From NCBI GenBank assembly GCA_028565635.1, contig JAOXYB010016298.1, forward strand, positions 1 to 36,304: a DNA stretch of 36,304 nucleotides, in the 5' to 3' direction. Numbering within the stretch: position 1 is the first letter of the stretch; each line of letters starts with the position of its first letter. The notes under the pieces were generated by a model that saw only the letters and a list, made by a program, of their open reading frames with translations, was not told the origin of the DNA and did not search any database. This DNA comes from Phoronis ovalis. Taxonomy: Eukaryota; Phoronida; Phoronidae. The position numbers and the translations under genes are program-made. This document shows, in pieces, positions 13,401 to 25,300 of this stretch.

Positions 13401-14039
13401 CTTGCTTCTTTAAAATTTTACACATTTGAATGAAAAATTAGAAATACATAAAATTGACAAAAAATGTGGTTGTGATGTGGCGCAACCTAGTGGCCAACAT
13501 CAACATTAAATCAATAGTAGCTAGGCGGTATAAAGTTGCCTGGCAAAAGGTGCAAACCAAATTACCTATGAGATGTGTATTTGAAAGGCCGATTGAATAG
13601 ATCAGACTACAAAACTTATTTAAAAGTACTGCCAACTTATTTCTTTTATATTAACATTTTCAGAAAAATGTTATATGGTAATTAATCATTTTTAAATTAC
13701 ATGAATGTCAATGTTTTAATAATGTTTCATATAGTAAGTCATTTTGGCATTCATGCGAATGTACTTGAGTTTAATGCTGAGTGATGTGTTTACCCTGTTA
13801 GCTCACTGATACATGAAATTTGAGCACAAGTATAGTTAAAAATCGCCTTGCAAGCCAAGGAATATAAAGGCGATAGAGTGATTATAAATACAGTTGGTCA
13901 TGCCACATTTATACTTACAAAATTCAATCCATTTTCTGACTTGGTCGGAAACTTGTGGCCGGGGAACAAATTGAGCCTGTTGTGGGTTCCAATGGTGACC
14001 TCCGCGAGGCCCAAATAACTTCTGTATAAAATCACTCAT
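10453..14039 (-). CDS. Unidentified gene, first two coding exons; 3' part unresolved
   Basis: Exon 1 (13919-14039) starts ATGAGTGAT and encodes 40 residues beginning MSDFIQKLFGPRGGHHW and ending VRKWIEF, with a donor TTTT|GTAAGTAT in phase 1. Exon 2 (10453-10497) is 45 nt: an acceptor after TTTATAG, then residues SQQMSAKKQKEHAEF, with donor TTCT|GTAAGTACC again in phase 1. The join is in frame. The resulting 55 residues are basic, glutamine-rich and soluble, without a signal peptide or membrane segment in the part seen. I do not recognise the family. Alternatively, the ATG at 10489 could be a second, independent first exon, since both exons end in -EF and a phase-1 GTAAGT donor. The remaining exons are below 10453 or outside the window. 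A possible third exon is 8634-8668. I am fairly sure exon 1 is real and less sure of exon 2. Confidence 0.55.
10498..13918 (-). other. Probable intron 1 of the unidentified minus-strand gene
   Basis: The stretch lies between the two coding exons above. It holds AT dinucleotide runs (about 11819-11832 and 12907-12932), a threefold 10-bp repeat (GTACAGATAA-like, about 11098-11118) and a CTCF-like sequence at 13479-13495. No convincing coding sequence of another gene was seen. The short ORFs present look like AT-rich noise. Confidence 0.45.
13479..13495 (-). promoter_or_regulatory. CTCF-like motif, imperfect
   Basis: The minus strand reads TGGCCACTAGGTTGCGCC. It fits the extended CTCF site over most positions, with a TT in place of two of the central G residues. 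It lies in the large first intron of the unidentified minus-strand gene, about 420 bp inside exon 1. Confidence 0.35.
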
Positions 14040-16229
14040 TGCGGGTCCTACGTTTAATTGTTTTAGTTTTTAATTCGAACAGATTCTAATATAGAGCAGC
14101 AGTGGCCGTAATAAAAACAGAATTCCTAGGCCAACAATGGCAATGCAAAGTACCAATGACCCGGCTCCAGTCTGTGCATATGACCTTTGCAAAATTACCG
14201 TCAAACCCGTCTACAGTCTTCAATAAGTGATTAGGAGAAATATATCCGAAGTTGTGGCGTGCGTTAATAGGGTACTTGTATATTTGTCCAACTAAGTTTA
14301 TGGTTACGAGAAGGACCAGTAACTGGGTGGTACAATAATTTCTTTGATGATACACCTCGGTTGATCCCTTCTGTAAAACTTTTTGTAACTGAAAATAGAT
14401 TTTTAAACATTAATCTGAAATACAGCAGTAATTTGTTAAATTTTTAGTTATAAACATTTTCTTATGCTTGTAACAAACTCTGCTTTCCTTGAACAGCGAA
14501 GCACATTACTTCGTAAAATATTTTATGCAGATCGAGAGTAATTTATTTATCACTTGGAATCGCTCCGTATTTTGCTGCTTCAATCTAGAGAAAAAATATA
14601 TTTTTTAATTTCTTTCCGCAAAACCCTTTATTTCTATTTATGAGAGCTAATAGTTGTAGACTAGGATTTTCTGTCTCGAGATATGAAGTACAAATTAGCA
14701 GTCAGCAGTCACAGATGTCATACACTGTAAAACATAAAACACTTAAATAAACTTTATTCGAATTCTATAACGATAATTGATCTTGTGTTTTAGTTAGCTA
14801 TTTTCGAGAATAAACTGACTTACAAGGTTTTCTCTTGCTTTTTCTAGACACCAATGGCAATGTTCATGCGTTTAGTAACTCTGGCTTCTCTATATACTTG
14901 TAGTTTATAAAAAAAACAAGTATGTCAATCAACAAAAATAGAAAAGCATCATAAAAAATAGACACTCCGCTCTGCGTGCACTTAATTTAAAAAAGGCCCG
15001 TATAAACACACTGCACCCACTTTGTTTATTTTCCAAGTTTTATAATTACCTTCTTTAACAGACTTTACAAATTGTTTACTGTTTACAGTTCTACTTCCTT
15101 TTTGGGAAAATGCCGCAATTTATTTTTAACTAAAAATAAATTTAAAACCACATCCTTATAGGTCAAGTGTTGAATAGAGTGAAACATAAGTTTAAAATAA
15201 ATCTCAATCGGTCCCGAGTCTGACAAATTAATCTCAGAGGCATTACATGTAATTCGCACACAGTTGTCGTTTCATACCAATTTTGTGGTAGACATATAGT
15301 ATCTACACGGATAAGACAGAGTACGTATCCTATTTATGTTAGGTCTAAAAATCTGACATCATCAGTATCATAAATGAATGAAAAGCATTTAAAACTCTTC
15401 TACTACATGACTTAAGAAAGTTATAAAAAAACAATAACTAGGCTGTTAGCTTAAAATAGTAGAGGTGTTACTCATATTATTTTTATACGTACTAAGCTAT
15501 ATTGCCGGTTAATGTTGTGGAATCCCAAACAAGTGACAAATTTCAAAATGTCGTAATGTTTTAATGTATTAAAATATAGCATACACCAATGATACACCTG
15601 GTAATTTAGCTAACACAATGCATGCGTTCAATCTCTAAGCCAGCTGAGGTCTGTTTGATTTGTCGCCATCATTACATACAACAAACGCTAGGAACAAATG
15701 GTACTTCACCTGTGAGCTCTCGGTGTTATTCCATAAAATAAGATATGATGATAGGCTTAATTGATGACATTTTTGGTGTCTGGCCCAAACATGTGTTGTG
15801 AAAAGTATTCACGGTTCGTACATACTCGTGTAAAAAAAATGCTTTATAATGGACCCCTGAACATATGGAGATTGTTGGCGAACGCAGGGTGCTATTCTGA
15901 CTTAGTTTGACATTTAAAGAACACCAGAGACAGTCGTTTTTGCCCACGACTCTTTCATTGACATTGCTGAAGCATATTTTTTTCACCATCAAATTTCGAT
16001 TGAGCCCATTCAAGTTTTTGTTATAATAGTGCATTTTTTCAAATTGTCTAAACTGTTGGTAAATTATAATGTTATAATGGTGTTATTTAGTCATATCTTG
16101 TGAAATATTTATTTTAAATAAGTATCTAATTTGGATTGTTGCTGTTGATTGGCAGATTTTCTTTTTCCTTTCTTTCCAACTTTCAGAAAGCTGTGTCCCA
16201 AAGACTGCCAGGAGTGGAGACGTGGCACT

Positions 16230-16990
16230 CTAAGGTGTGACCTCTCTGGGATAGGCCATTGTTGACCTCGATGTCAAAAGGTTATAGGTTAGTTTTTTTA
16301 ATTATCTAAAACGTCTAAATGTGGTGTAATCAGGTTACACAGAGATCATTTTGAGACTATTTATGTACTAAAAGGTCACATTTTGTTTGGGCATATTTTC
16401 AAATAATCTATGGAGGGTATATTAACCGTTGATCATGCAGACTTTGAAGCCTGCCTTATTCTTGGGGGAGGATAGTTGATTTCGAGGTCACACGATCATC
16501 TAGAGGTCAAGATCTCCAAATAGCGTGAAATTTTAATATTATTTAGAGGTCCCCCAGAAGTCATAGAATTAGTGACATTTTAAGGTCAATAGGCGCAAAG
16601 GTTGAGGACGAGCCAATATTGACCTTGACGTCAAAAGGGCATTTATAGGTCAAAGGTCAAATTTCCAAAATTGCTCAAAACGTTCCAAATGTTGGTATCG
16701 GGTTACAGGCAAGTCCTTCTGATAACCACTAAGGTTATTTAGGTGCCAAAAGATCAGATTTTTAGTTTTTGGTATCTTTTCAGTTAACTTATAAAGGAAA
16801 TATGTTGCACCTAAAGAACAATCGGTCTTACATTTTGACTATAGGCATTCTGGGGGTAGGGAAAACTGACCTTACGGTCAAAAGGTCATCTGGGAGGTCA
16901 GGCAGTCAAATTCTCAAATACCTTACAGTGGTGATAAATTAGGTTATTGTGTAATTTAGAGGTCATCCAGAGGTTGTGAGATGATTTTAA
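16230..16990. repeat. Two-unit degenerate tandem repeat dense in AGGTCA half-sites
   Basis: Unit one (from about 16258) and unit two (from about 16613) share the same order of blocks: TTGACCT...GTCAAAAGG, AAACGT...AAATGT, GGTTACA, GGTATCTTTTCA-like text, TTCTGGGGG-like text and TTTAGAGGTC. The period is about 360-380 bp. The region carries around a dozen GGTCA/TGACC cores. These include a direct repeat with one spacer base (AGGTCAAAGGTCA, 16647-16659), TGACCTTGA (16620-16628) and a palindromic TGACGTCA (16626-16633). It is most likely an old interspersed repeat. Confidence 0.7.
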
Positions 16991-17160
16991 GATCAAAAGG
17001 CCTAAAAAAAAAATGATTGCATTTGGTTAAATTCCTGTTGTGATTTTCTTTCTTCTTCACTTAGACTACTTTTAGGAATTAGGAGTACTTATCCCTAGAC
17101 AGCAAACTATTGACTTAGTTTTCCTTGTTTCCTTTATTTTTCCCTTTTCCAGTGTTCACT

Positions 17161-17705
17161 TAGCTTGTCTATAAGACGATGTGATATATTGCTAGTTGAT
17201 AATTTTGACAATTTTACTCTTATTTCTTCATTTATAACCCCGTTTACAACAGTACTATCAATAAATTAATCGTTTAAGTAATGAAAATAGAAATATATAA
17301 AATTGGGATTTTGGACACCTTCTTTGGCCTGAATAATAGTATCAAGCTAGCAAAATATAAGTTACACTGTTGAAAAAAATATTATTCATCATCACTTTAG
17401 GCAATTTGAGTGGAAAATCATTGGTTTAAAAACATGTACAAAGATAATGCAAACTTTATTATTCAGACTGTGCCCAGTCTAATGTTCGCTAAGTTGTGGC
17501 TCAAAAACAGTTACATGTAGAGAAGAATGTTGCATTGTTTGGGTGGGCTAATAGAGATGATAAAGGTCAAAGCAGTACCCTTTGCTAAAAGGCAATATAG
17601 TTTCATATATTTCTATTTTCACTACTAAAAGACTATTAACTTTTTGATCTTAGTTAGAAATCCAGAAACAAGAGTGAAATTGTCAATTAGCAATAGACAG
17701 GCTTC
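17161..17705. mobile_element. MITE-like element with long inverted ends
   Basis: The left arm (17161-about 17304) begins TAGCTTGTCTAT and runs through GATAATTTTGACAATTTTACTC to AAAATAGAAATATAT. The right arm (about 17603-17704) is its imperfect reverse complement and ends AATAGACAGGCT. There is no transposase ORF inside, so it would be non-autonomous. A single-arm copy lies at 8880-9032. Confidence 0.75.
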
Positions 17706-20700
17706 ATGCATCACACTCAAAATGTAAGTCTAATGTATAACCCGGTGGCATATTGCAGGCCCCAGCAGTAAACATGAAAAAATCTTGAAATACTATAAAC
17801 TAGATATTATTAAAATATTATCAAGTAGTCGTTCTAACTTATGAAAGTACAAGACTAAGTTATTTTTTCATTTTTATTTCGTTATATTCAAAGTATGAAA
17901 ATTTATTTTAAGCATGCGACCCAGCGTATATTGTTTGTTCAGTTTGCTCTTACTTTTAGTTGCAGTCTATCTACCACACACTGTATCGCACATGCTAAAA
18001 TATCCAACATTTCCACAAGCCACAAGTGCCATCCACGGAGTCTTTATTGCCCAGAATACGTTTTTCATTAATTAAACAACTTACTCATGATAATCTGAAC
18101 TTCTTCCAGAAATTTATTTTTTAAACTTACCTTCATAGACAGTTTTCCTCCTTAAAATCAGAAAGTAGCTTATTAAAACTAGGCAAAAGAATGCCGAATT
18201 TTTTTTTATATAACAGTTTGAAATTTTATGCTCTAATTATTCCTAAAAGAAATTACAATAGGCTGAGATTTTATTCATCTAGTAACTAAAATTAGAAAAT
18301 AATATTCTTAACAAAACCAAAACAAATGCTATAAATCATAGCTAAGATAACATATCTTTTTTTAATAGTTCTTTAACATTTATAAGCGCATTATATAATT
18401 CAACAATCAATTACAATATACTGTATATATTTAATAAATATAGGTTTGTTGATGATACTGATATGTCAACCTAATTTTTTTCATTGCACATAAATAACAC
18501 AGCAAGATTATCTAACTGTTATAAATGTAAAGTTTACGGGAAGTTTAAGTTTTAAAAAATCAAGGATATAAAATTTTAAAATTACTCATTTCTAAAAAAT
18601 TCCATTTTTAATACTTGGTAAAAGATTGTTGCACAGATTTTAAAGTACCGTAAATATGTCCAGAATATTAATTATGAGTACAGGAATGGCATAGAGTGCA
18701 GAGTGTGTATCGTCACTGCCCCTTGTAACTGTATCTCTTTATAGCCACATCTGTAGCAGTTTCAGTAAAACATTCAAAGACTCTTGTTGCCCTCTATATA
18801 GTATCTATTCAGTTAGACATCTATTTACCTCTTGTTTCGCCAATTTTGGTGAGCGAAAAAGAAAACGCAAATGTTGTCTAGGATCAATGAGCTCGTTTCC
18901 CTTGTTCAGCTTGTTGCCTCTACATGCTCTACGTCCGGGTCTCGAAGTACATTTCAACCATCTTACATCACAATGTCATCAGTTGACATTCGTTTTACAA
19001 TCTACTTTTATCCATATGTTTATATACTGCAGTGCGTTTTTATTCGAGAAAAAGGCCGGAAAACGCATGTGTTTATCAACGTTAAACTTTCCATTCGTCT
19101 CACTCCCCGGTTTTATTTGTCTAATCCTCCGAGAATATGTTGACCTACTGTCTTGCTACTTTGGTTCATCTGGTTGCTAGGTTACTTACCTTTCTTTGAC
19201 AGTCCTATGCTCTGAAAATTTGCAAATCAGTTCAAACCGTAGCACAAAGGATTTGAGTTCACAAAATTAAGTTATCGCTATCAGTCATTTCAATGCTGCT
19301 AAGCATACAACCAGACATCAATCTCCGTAGTGAGCAATGTGTTTTCTTTATTTTCTTTATTACTTGAAACTTGAGAAATGCATCCCGTAGTTCATTCACT
19401 TAGAGTATCATGTTCAGATAATCATTGTATAAACAGACAAAGAGGGCAAACCATGTAGAAGTTGTAAGTACAAGCATCTTACAAACCTCAGGGTTACGAA
19501 AGCTGACTAAACCCATTAAAGAGATCAAGTGTAAAAGTCATTATTTTTGAGAAATGTTTTCGAAATCGAGGTTGTGGTAGTTCAGTGCATAAAACGCAAA
19601 AACTAAACTAGTTCTTGCTAGTTGAAGTTACGAAACAGTTTAGGGCAGAAAGCATTGAACAACGGGCAGAAACATTAAAAAATAATCCTATGAACTTTTA
19701 ACCAGGTATTTACCCGGGTAATCATTTTAGATTCCAACAACGTGAAGAAGACGCATGATTACTAGTAATCAGCAGTATATTTTCTTATTTATTATTGTCC
19801 ATCGTCTTCATGGTGGCACTCTGCGGGGTCACTTCCAAATGTATTACAACCCTTTTCTGCCTGCGTTAAAAACGTGATAAAATGAACTCGACCACTCCTT
19901 TCCGGAAATTAAATGAGCTCACCATTTTAATCTTGAATGCTTTTTAAAACTCAATAATAGGATATTAGCTTTTTTGTAGATTGCAAAATGCCTGCCAAAA
20001 TTTAGTTCTTTAATAAAAGAACTTGTAATCACCAACCGATATATTTATTGAACAAATAGCCATAGATACGCTGGGCAAACGAATCAAAGGAGCTCAGAAA
20101 AGAACTATGTTACTTCTGAAGGCTTTCAATACAATGCAACTTCCCGGATGCAAATTGTAAAAACGAATCCTCACAACGATAAAATCTGGGGGATTAAATA
20201 TTTTTAATAAATTATAGCTACGTACCTACGGCTGATTTCATGCAATCAGAGTCAATATTCTTTGTCTGTGCTAAGCCACATATTTCTTATTTACGCTATA
20301 TGAGTATTTTTTCTGAAAATTTTCAGTTTGCCTGCCCTGCCGACAGACCATGAATTCAATACCAGCTGTATGCTCGTCATATATGCAATGTAGTACCCTA
20401 TATATTTTCTATTATTAGCAGTATTTTTTATCTTATTACTAAACGAATATAGATACCCAGTAGGAAAATCAGCATTCTGTTTTTTAATTATCATGCGGGC
20501 TATAAAGTACGTCAGTTTGAACAACATAATGCAGCGTGGAACTGGAAATGCGCAACAGGTTCTCTGCATATACGTCTCCAGATAAATTTTATGCTGTGTT
20601 CCAGCACGAAATTTTAATTTAACCCACGTTTTTTAAAGTCCAGGGATTTCGAATTACTGTATGGGATGTAAGTGCAAACCCGTATTGTTCTAATAATTAT

Positions 20701-20751
20701 ATGCATTTGTATTGAGACTGAGTTATTTTAGCTAAAACAACTTGAATGCAG

Positions 20752-21126
20752 CCCGGGAGGGGTACTTCACAAACTTTTGCCGGGGTAAGGGTGTGCGGCA
20801 CAGGCTTAAAAACCTGATCCTTTCAGTCAACTATTTTCCCTGCCAAAAACCGGTTTGCTTAACTTGATTGGTAATTTTATGTGTATTGGAAAACCGGTTT
20901 ATTTTTAGTCAAAAAGCAGATCAATTCAGCATATTTATTCAAAAAACGGGCCCACTCTGCTAATTCCCCGGGCTATATATAATTCGGTCAAGAAACGGAT
21001 CCTCCCAGCTAATTTGAAAAAAAAAAACGGCCCTAGATCCTGTCTGTTAATTTTGTCAAAAAATCGGAACCACTGTTGCGGCACATCCTTATAATATATA
21101 AACTGAACCCTGAGTACCCTATCGGG
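20752..21126. repeat. Interspersed repeat with CCCGGGAGGGGTACT-type inverted ends
   Basis: It begins CCCGGGAGGGGTACTTCAC and ends GAGTACCCTATCGGGA, imperfect inverted ends. TGCGGCACA appears near each end. Between them is a run of degenerate units of about 40-50 bp built on CAAAAAACGG(A/G)(C/T)CC. I recall this architecture as widespread in cnidarian, mollusc and deuterostome invertebrate genomes. No coding sequence is present. The left window edge carries a related end. Confidence 0.75.
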
Positions 21127-21400
21127 ATTTGCAGCCTGAGCTTAGTAAATATCAGTTGAATGTTAATTTGATCATTATTCACATTTGTATTTATTGCTAT
21201 AAGCTTTCAGATTTTTATTTTAATGTCCATTGATCTTCTCATATAATGAAACGCCTCGCATAGACCGTAGACGGTATAGATTGTATCATTCACCATTTTT
21301 TTTACTCAAATTACCCTAAGACGTGATGATAAATTAAACTTTTTCAACTGCGTAACTTATATATTTAGTCATGGTTGGATAATCTATCAGTCACTATATT

Positions 21401-21414
21401 CCGCCTCCTAGTGG
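21401..21414 (-). promoter_or_regulatory. CTCF-like motif upstream of C8orf74
   Basis: The minus strand reads CCACTAGGAGGCGG, one mismatch from the CTCF core consensus CCASYAGRKGGCRS. It ends 33 bp before the C8orf74 start codon, so it sits in the presumed promoter or 5' UTR. The start codon itself is in AAGATGGCG, which resembles a YY1 initiator-type site. Confidence 0.4.
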
Positions 21415-21447
21415 TCATAGGCAAAACTACACCGTATAGCAACAAAG

Positions 21448-24400
21448 ATGGCGTCAATAACAACAGATCAGGTGAAAAAGATAGCTACATTATCTGTAAG
21501 TTACTTACCACCCAGAGAATATTGTGTCATTCACTGGCTGGATTACATAAATATACACATCCAGGGTGTTTTATGGTCAATAACATGTTTATGAAATGGG
21601 ATGATCGCGAGAAATATGGGGAATTGTAGTGAATCATACCCATATTATTTATATTTTATACACCATGTTCATGCACGATGTTGGCATACAGAAAGAGATT
21701 TATGGATATTTAACCAATTTCTGCGTGGATGATATACTGGCACCGCAGTGCCATTAATTAAGATGCAATTCAGATAAAATGTTTCAAAGAGCTTCATAAG
21801 CAACTTTTATCAATAGTAACATAGCTCAGTGGTGGTGACATCTAAGGAATAGCATAATATTCATGTTTACCATGTTGTTTTAGTTGTATTCTTATTTTGC
21901 CACTGGAAACCCCATGAGATGTTTTGCATGGCCTTAAATAAGAAAACATCAGTTCAACTAAAGTAATTAACTACGTACATGACCACAACCGTGTATCCCG
22001 GTATCACCACTAATGTGATTTCATCATAAAAGTTTGACCACCATCGACATTTAGAAACCCTCACCGTTTTATAGTGTTTATTGAAAACACACTGTGTATA
22101 GTATTTTTAGTACATATAGTGTTTTTTTCCAGAGATCTGCTGGAAGACAGATGTTAGCCTCTTTCCTATACTGGAAACATTTCAATGATGAAACTGACAC
22201 AAGAAGCAGTATTATATTAGATTATCTCTATGATAACCTAATGTTTGCTGTTAAAAAGGGGTTTCCTTGGGCTCAAGCCTGTCTGGTATTGAAAATGTCT
22301 TCGGAAATCCACCAAGAAAGTATTGGTATGTTTTGAATATGTACTTGGACTTTGTAAAACTCTTACATGAAGATTTATGTTTTGCATGTGGCTGTAGTTT
22401 AACTTTAACTGTGCATCATTTTCAGATTTCAGCATTATTACATTACTGTAGGTTTCCGAGTTATGCTCCTTTGTATATACAATATACAGGTTTGTGACGC
22501 GGTAAAATGACGTCAGAAATATCTGTTATTACGAGCCATTGAGGGGGGGAAATGGGTATGGACCACCGCTTAAAGGAAATAATATTGCCTTTTCATGAAT
22601 CACAAATGATAAATTCCTGCAATCGTGGGTCACGAAAATAATATAACCCTTTCACACCTCAACAATAATTAGTGTATATAAATAGGTTATATGCAGTACT
22701 AATAGTCTATTGGACGCTCCTAAGAAGATAATTATACTGCAAATTATTCAAAATGGTTACAGCGTACTCGAGGGATTTTCGTTAGAGGAGCTACAAAGGG
22801 GGTAAGCAAGAGGGTTCAATTTCATTGCAAAGAAATAAAAAATGATATTCTTATTGCATGAACAAAAATTTATGTGATGCTATAACACGAAAATGAAACA
22901 TAACGTTTATCACATTGCACGACCAAAATAAAATTCAATGATTCCCACAGTATGAAAATAAAATATCCCTTTCACACCTGTAGGAAAATAAGTTTGCCCC
23001 CGCTTTATGTACCTGAATAGTCTGATGACCCTTATCCCTCTAAATACATAAACTAGTGCTTGTGTGTATATATTTATGTATACGGAATTCAGGATTCTGT
23101 GTTTCCTCAGCAATTCCCCGACAGGCTAAGCTGATGACATCGGAAAAATGTGAGTAGCTGTCACAAACAAGTAATTAGTACATTATCCGGTCGGAGCATA
23201 ACTTGGAAACCTACAGTAAGAACAACAGTTCTTGTAATTAAGTTATATACATTACAAATAATAAAATAAAACTTTAATTATTTTGTACTTTGGACCAGAG
23301 GTCTTGAATATTGAAATAAATTCACACCTGTGCACATTATATATTGTATATATTTCTTCCTGCAATATGAAAAAATAGCAGTTTCAGGAGCAGTAGCTGA
23401 GAGTATGAGTCTTGTTTTTGTTAACTGAGAGGTTTCAATTCTCCAAACCAGCCCCAAAGGTACCACTGCAAACATTAGGATGGAGCACTTGCAGGATCTA
23501 CTATGACAACTTTAAATCGTGCTATGTATTATCTGCTAGAGCTGTAAACAGTTGTAGAGCCTGATTAAATATATTGACAGAGTCAAATCTCAATTTTCAA
23601 CAAGCTAAATAGCACAACCCATAAAATGCCAGTGTAAAAGTTGCATATGTCGATGTTATTTGCCTAGAAATTTATTAATATCTTGCCCCAAATCAATTTT
23701 TTGCTGTATTATACAGTAATTGATCGATTAAAAGCAGATCTAATACAAAACACTATTATTTGCTCTTACAAAAGTTTTACTTACAAAATGTGCCTCTGCC
23801 TTGTATGATGCAGTTATAGTAACAAATATTTTTTTTTTCAGGTAAACCTCTCCCAGATGCTGTCAAAATTTATAAAGAAAAAGCGATGTTATATGGAGGC
23901 ACGTTTGGAGAGAGAAATCTAAATATTTTCAGTGAACATTTTTTCTTGACATTTATGAGGCATTACAAGCTTTTCCAATATGTATTTACACAGGATCAAG
24001 AAAGGAATATACCTTGTTATGAATTAGAAGTTGGTGTTCCAGTACCCCCAGAATGCCTCAAAAATGGGACTCCAATTCACATATGGGATTATCAGGAAAA
24101 AATTAAAGAACTTGAAAAGCAAGAAGAACACAGGAAAAATGAACTACTACAAGAGAAACATAAAACCGAAGAAACAGTGAAAGCTAAACTGAAGCAGTCC
24201 ACTGATAGATATCCAGACACAAAGGATACCTTACAAAAAGAGGTAATTCAAAATGCTATCACTGAATGAAAAGTAACATTTTTCTTATTTAACATTTTGG
24301 CAGCTAAGTTCATTAATACCAAAGTTACTTAATTGCTATAATATAAATGTATGTCCCCATTCTGATCAAATTTTGCTCACAAGACTACATGTTTCTCTAA

Positions 24401-24940
24401 CGAGTAAGACAATACATTATTTCATTTTAGGTTATTCTAGACATCATCAAAGATGCCATAAGTGACCATGTTTCAGTTGTATCCAATGAACTAACAAACA
24501 CTATTAAAGAACATTTAGATGACTTAGAATTTAAACTTGAAAAGACTGTATTGCCAAGACCAACAGCCTTAGGTAAGCATTCAGACAAAAAAATGCAGGA
24601 TCTACCTTTGAGCAGCATGTTAGTAATGCTTTTTATGTTTTTCTTCCACTTATCTTAAAAGAAAGTTCAAACGATGATTTGTTAAAACTTGAAGTTAAAC
24701 AAATCATCATAAACCACCAACATTTCATCCAGTGTCACAAAATGAGAACTAAACATTTTAACATGCTAATACTGCTTTAGAGCAGCTTGTATTTGAGAAA
24801 ACACTGTATTAAAACATTTGGTAATATTTTTGGTAGGCCAACCACCAAGATTCAATACCAAGACCCCTATACAGAAATCAACTCCAAGGGAATCTAAGGA
24901 GCGAAAAAAGTCTGGAAAATCAGCTGGAAAAAAGAAGTAG
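21448..24940 (+). CDS. C8orf74: C8orf74 homologue, complete, five coding exons
   Basis: The exons are 21448-21495, 22133-22325, 23842-24242, 24431-24572 and 24837-24940. All joins are in frame, summing to 888 nt, 295 residues; human C8orf74 is about the same length. The protein starts MASITTDQVKKIATLS, then RSAGRQMLASFLYW. Diagnostic blocks shared with the human protein as I remember it are SIILDYLYDNLMFAVKKGFPW (about residues 36-56) and FMRHYKLFQYVFTQDQ (about 113-128). Then come PVPPECL, a long charged coiled-coil-like stretch (KIKELEKQEEHRKNELLQEK), a helical segment in exon 4, and a basic lysine-rich tail ending SGKSAGKKKK-like. The function of this family is not established; in mammals expression is mainly testicular, as I recall. 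The first exon is only 16 codons. Its choice rests on a good start context (AAAGATGG), a GTAAGT donor in phase 0 and the similar position of the human start. Confidence 0.92.
22537..23050. repeat. Repeat-derived segment in C8orf74 intron 2
   Basis: Two similar blocks, CACGAAAATAATATAACCC-TTTCACACCT (22631-22659) and TATGAAAATAAAATATCCC-TTTCACACCT (22951-22979), lie about 320 bp apart in direct orientation. A G-run (22540-22550) precedes the first block. A gag/pol or transposase ORF was not seen. The family is not identified. Confidence 0.5.
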
Positions 24941-25178
24941 TTGACCAATGTTGTCGTTATGGATCTGACACTGAGGCTGAAATTTTTTCGTTAGGTGGCA
25001 GCAGGTAGCAGTAAGAAATGGCTATTCTGCGAAATACACAGTTGTCTTGCTACAGTAATATATCAACAGTATTCATCTTTCTTGCTAAATGCACAGATGC
25101 ATTGCAGCTAGTGAGAACATTGCCTAATTACATTTGCTGGAATGTGTATAAATCAATAGTAACATACCATCACTGACA

Positions 25179-25190
25179 ATAAAATTTATT
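25179..25190. terminator. Facing poly(A) signals of C8orf74 and EIF3I
   Basis: The sequence AATAAAATTTATT gives AATAAA on the plus strand (25179-25184, for C8orf74, 239 nt after its stop) and AATAAA on the minus strand (25185-25190, for EIF3I, about 110 nt after its stop). Cleavage 10-30 nt downstream of each would make the two 3' ends overlap by a few tens of bases. Confidence 0.75.
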
Positions 25191-25300
25191 ATTATTTTTT
25201 TCATCGTTTAATTGTTTACATTATAATCCACAAACTGCATGTTTCAACTTTTCAGCCTAACTGTGCAGATTAAGCATTCAAACATTAAATAAGTTTGTAT

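Larger units (their letters stand above)
14073..21400. other. Intergenic region, repeat-rich
   Basis: Between the minus-strand gene start (14039) and C8orf74 no confident gene was found. Named contents are the AGGTCA-rich tandem repeat (16230-16990), an inverted-repeat element (17161-17705) and a CCCGGG-ended element (20752-21126). A frame with a membrane-like segment upstream of 14070 is discussed in the findings. The minus-strand ORF at 15726-16034 (102 codons) and the two overlapping plus-strand ORFs at 18871-19180 have no recognisable motif. Confidence 0.45.

Noticed and set aside
15726-16034. Minus-strand 102-codon ORF
   Set aside because: No recognisable domain or exon partners; could be a decayed repeat. 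Too weak to call a gene.
18871-19180. Two overlapping plus-strand ORFs in different frames
   Set aside because: Two frames open over the same 270 bp, each without a motif, most simply chance in a less AT-rich patch.
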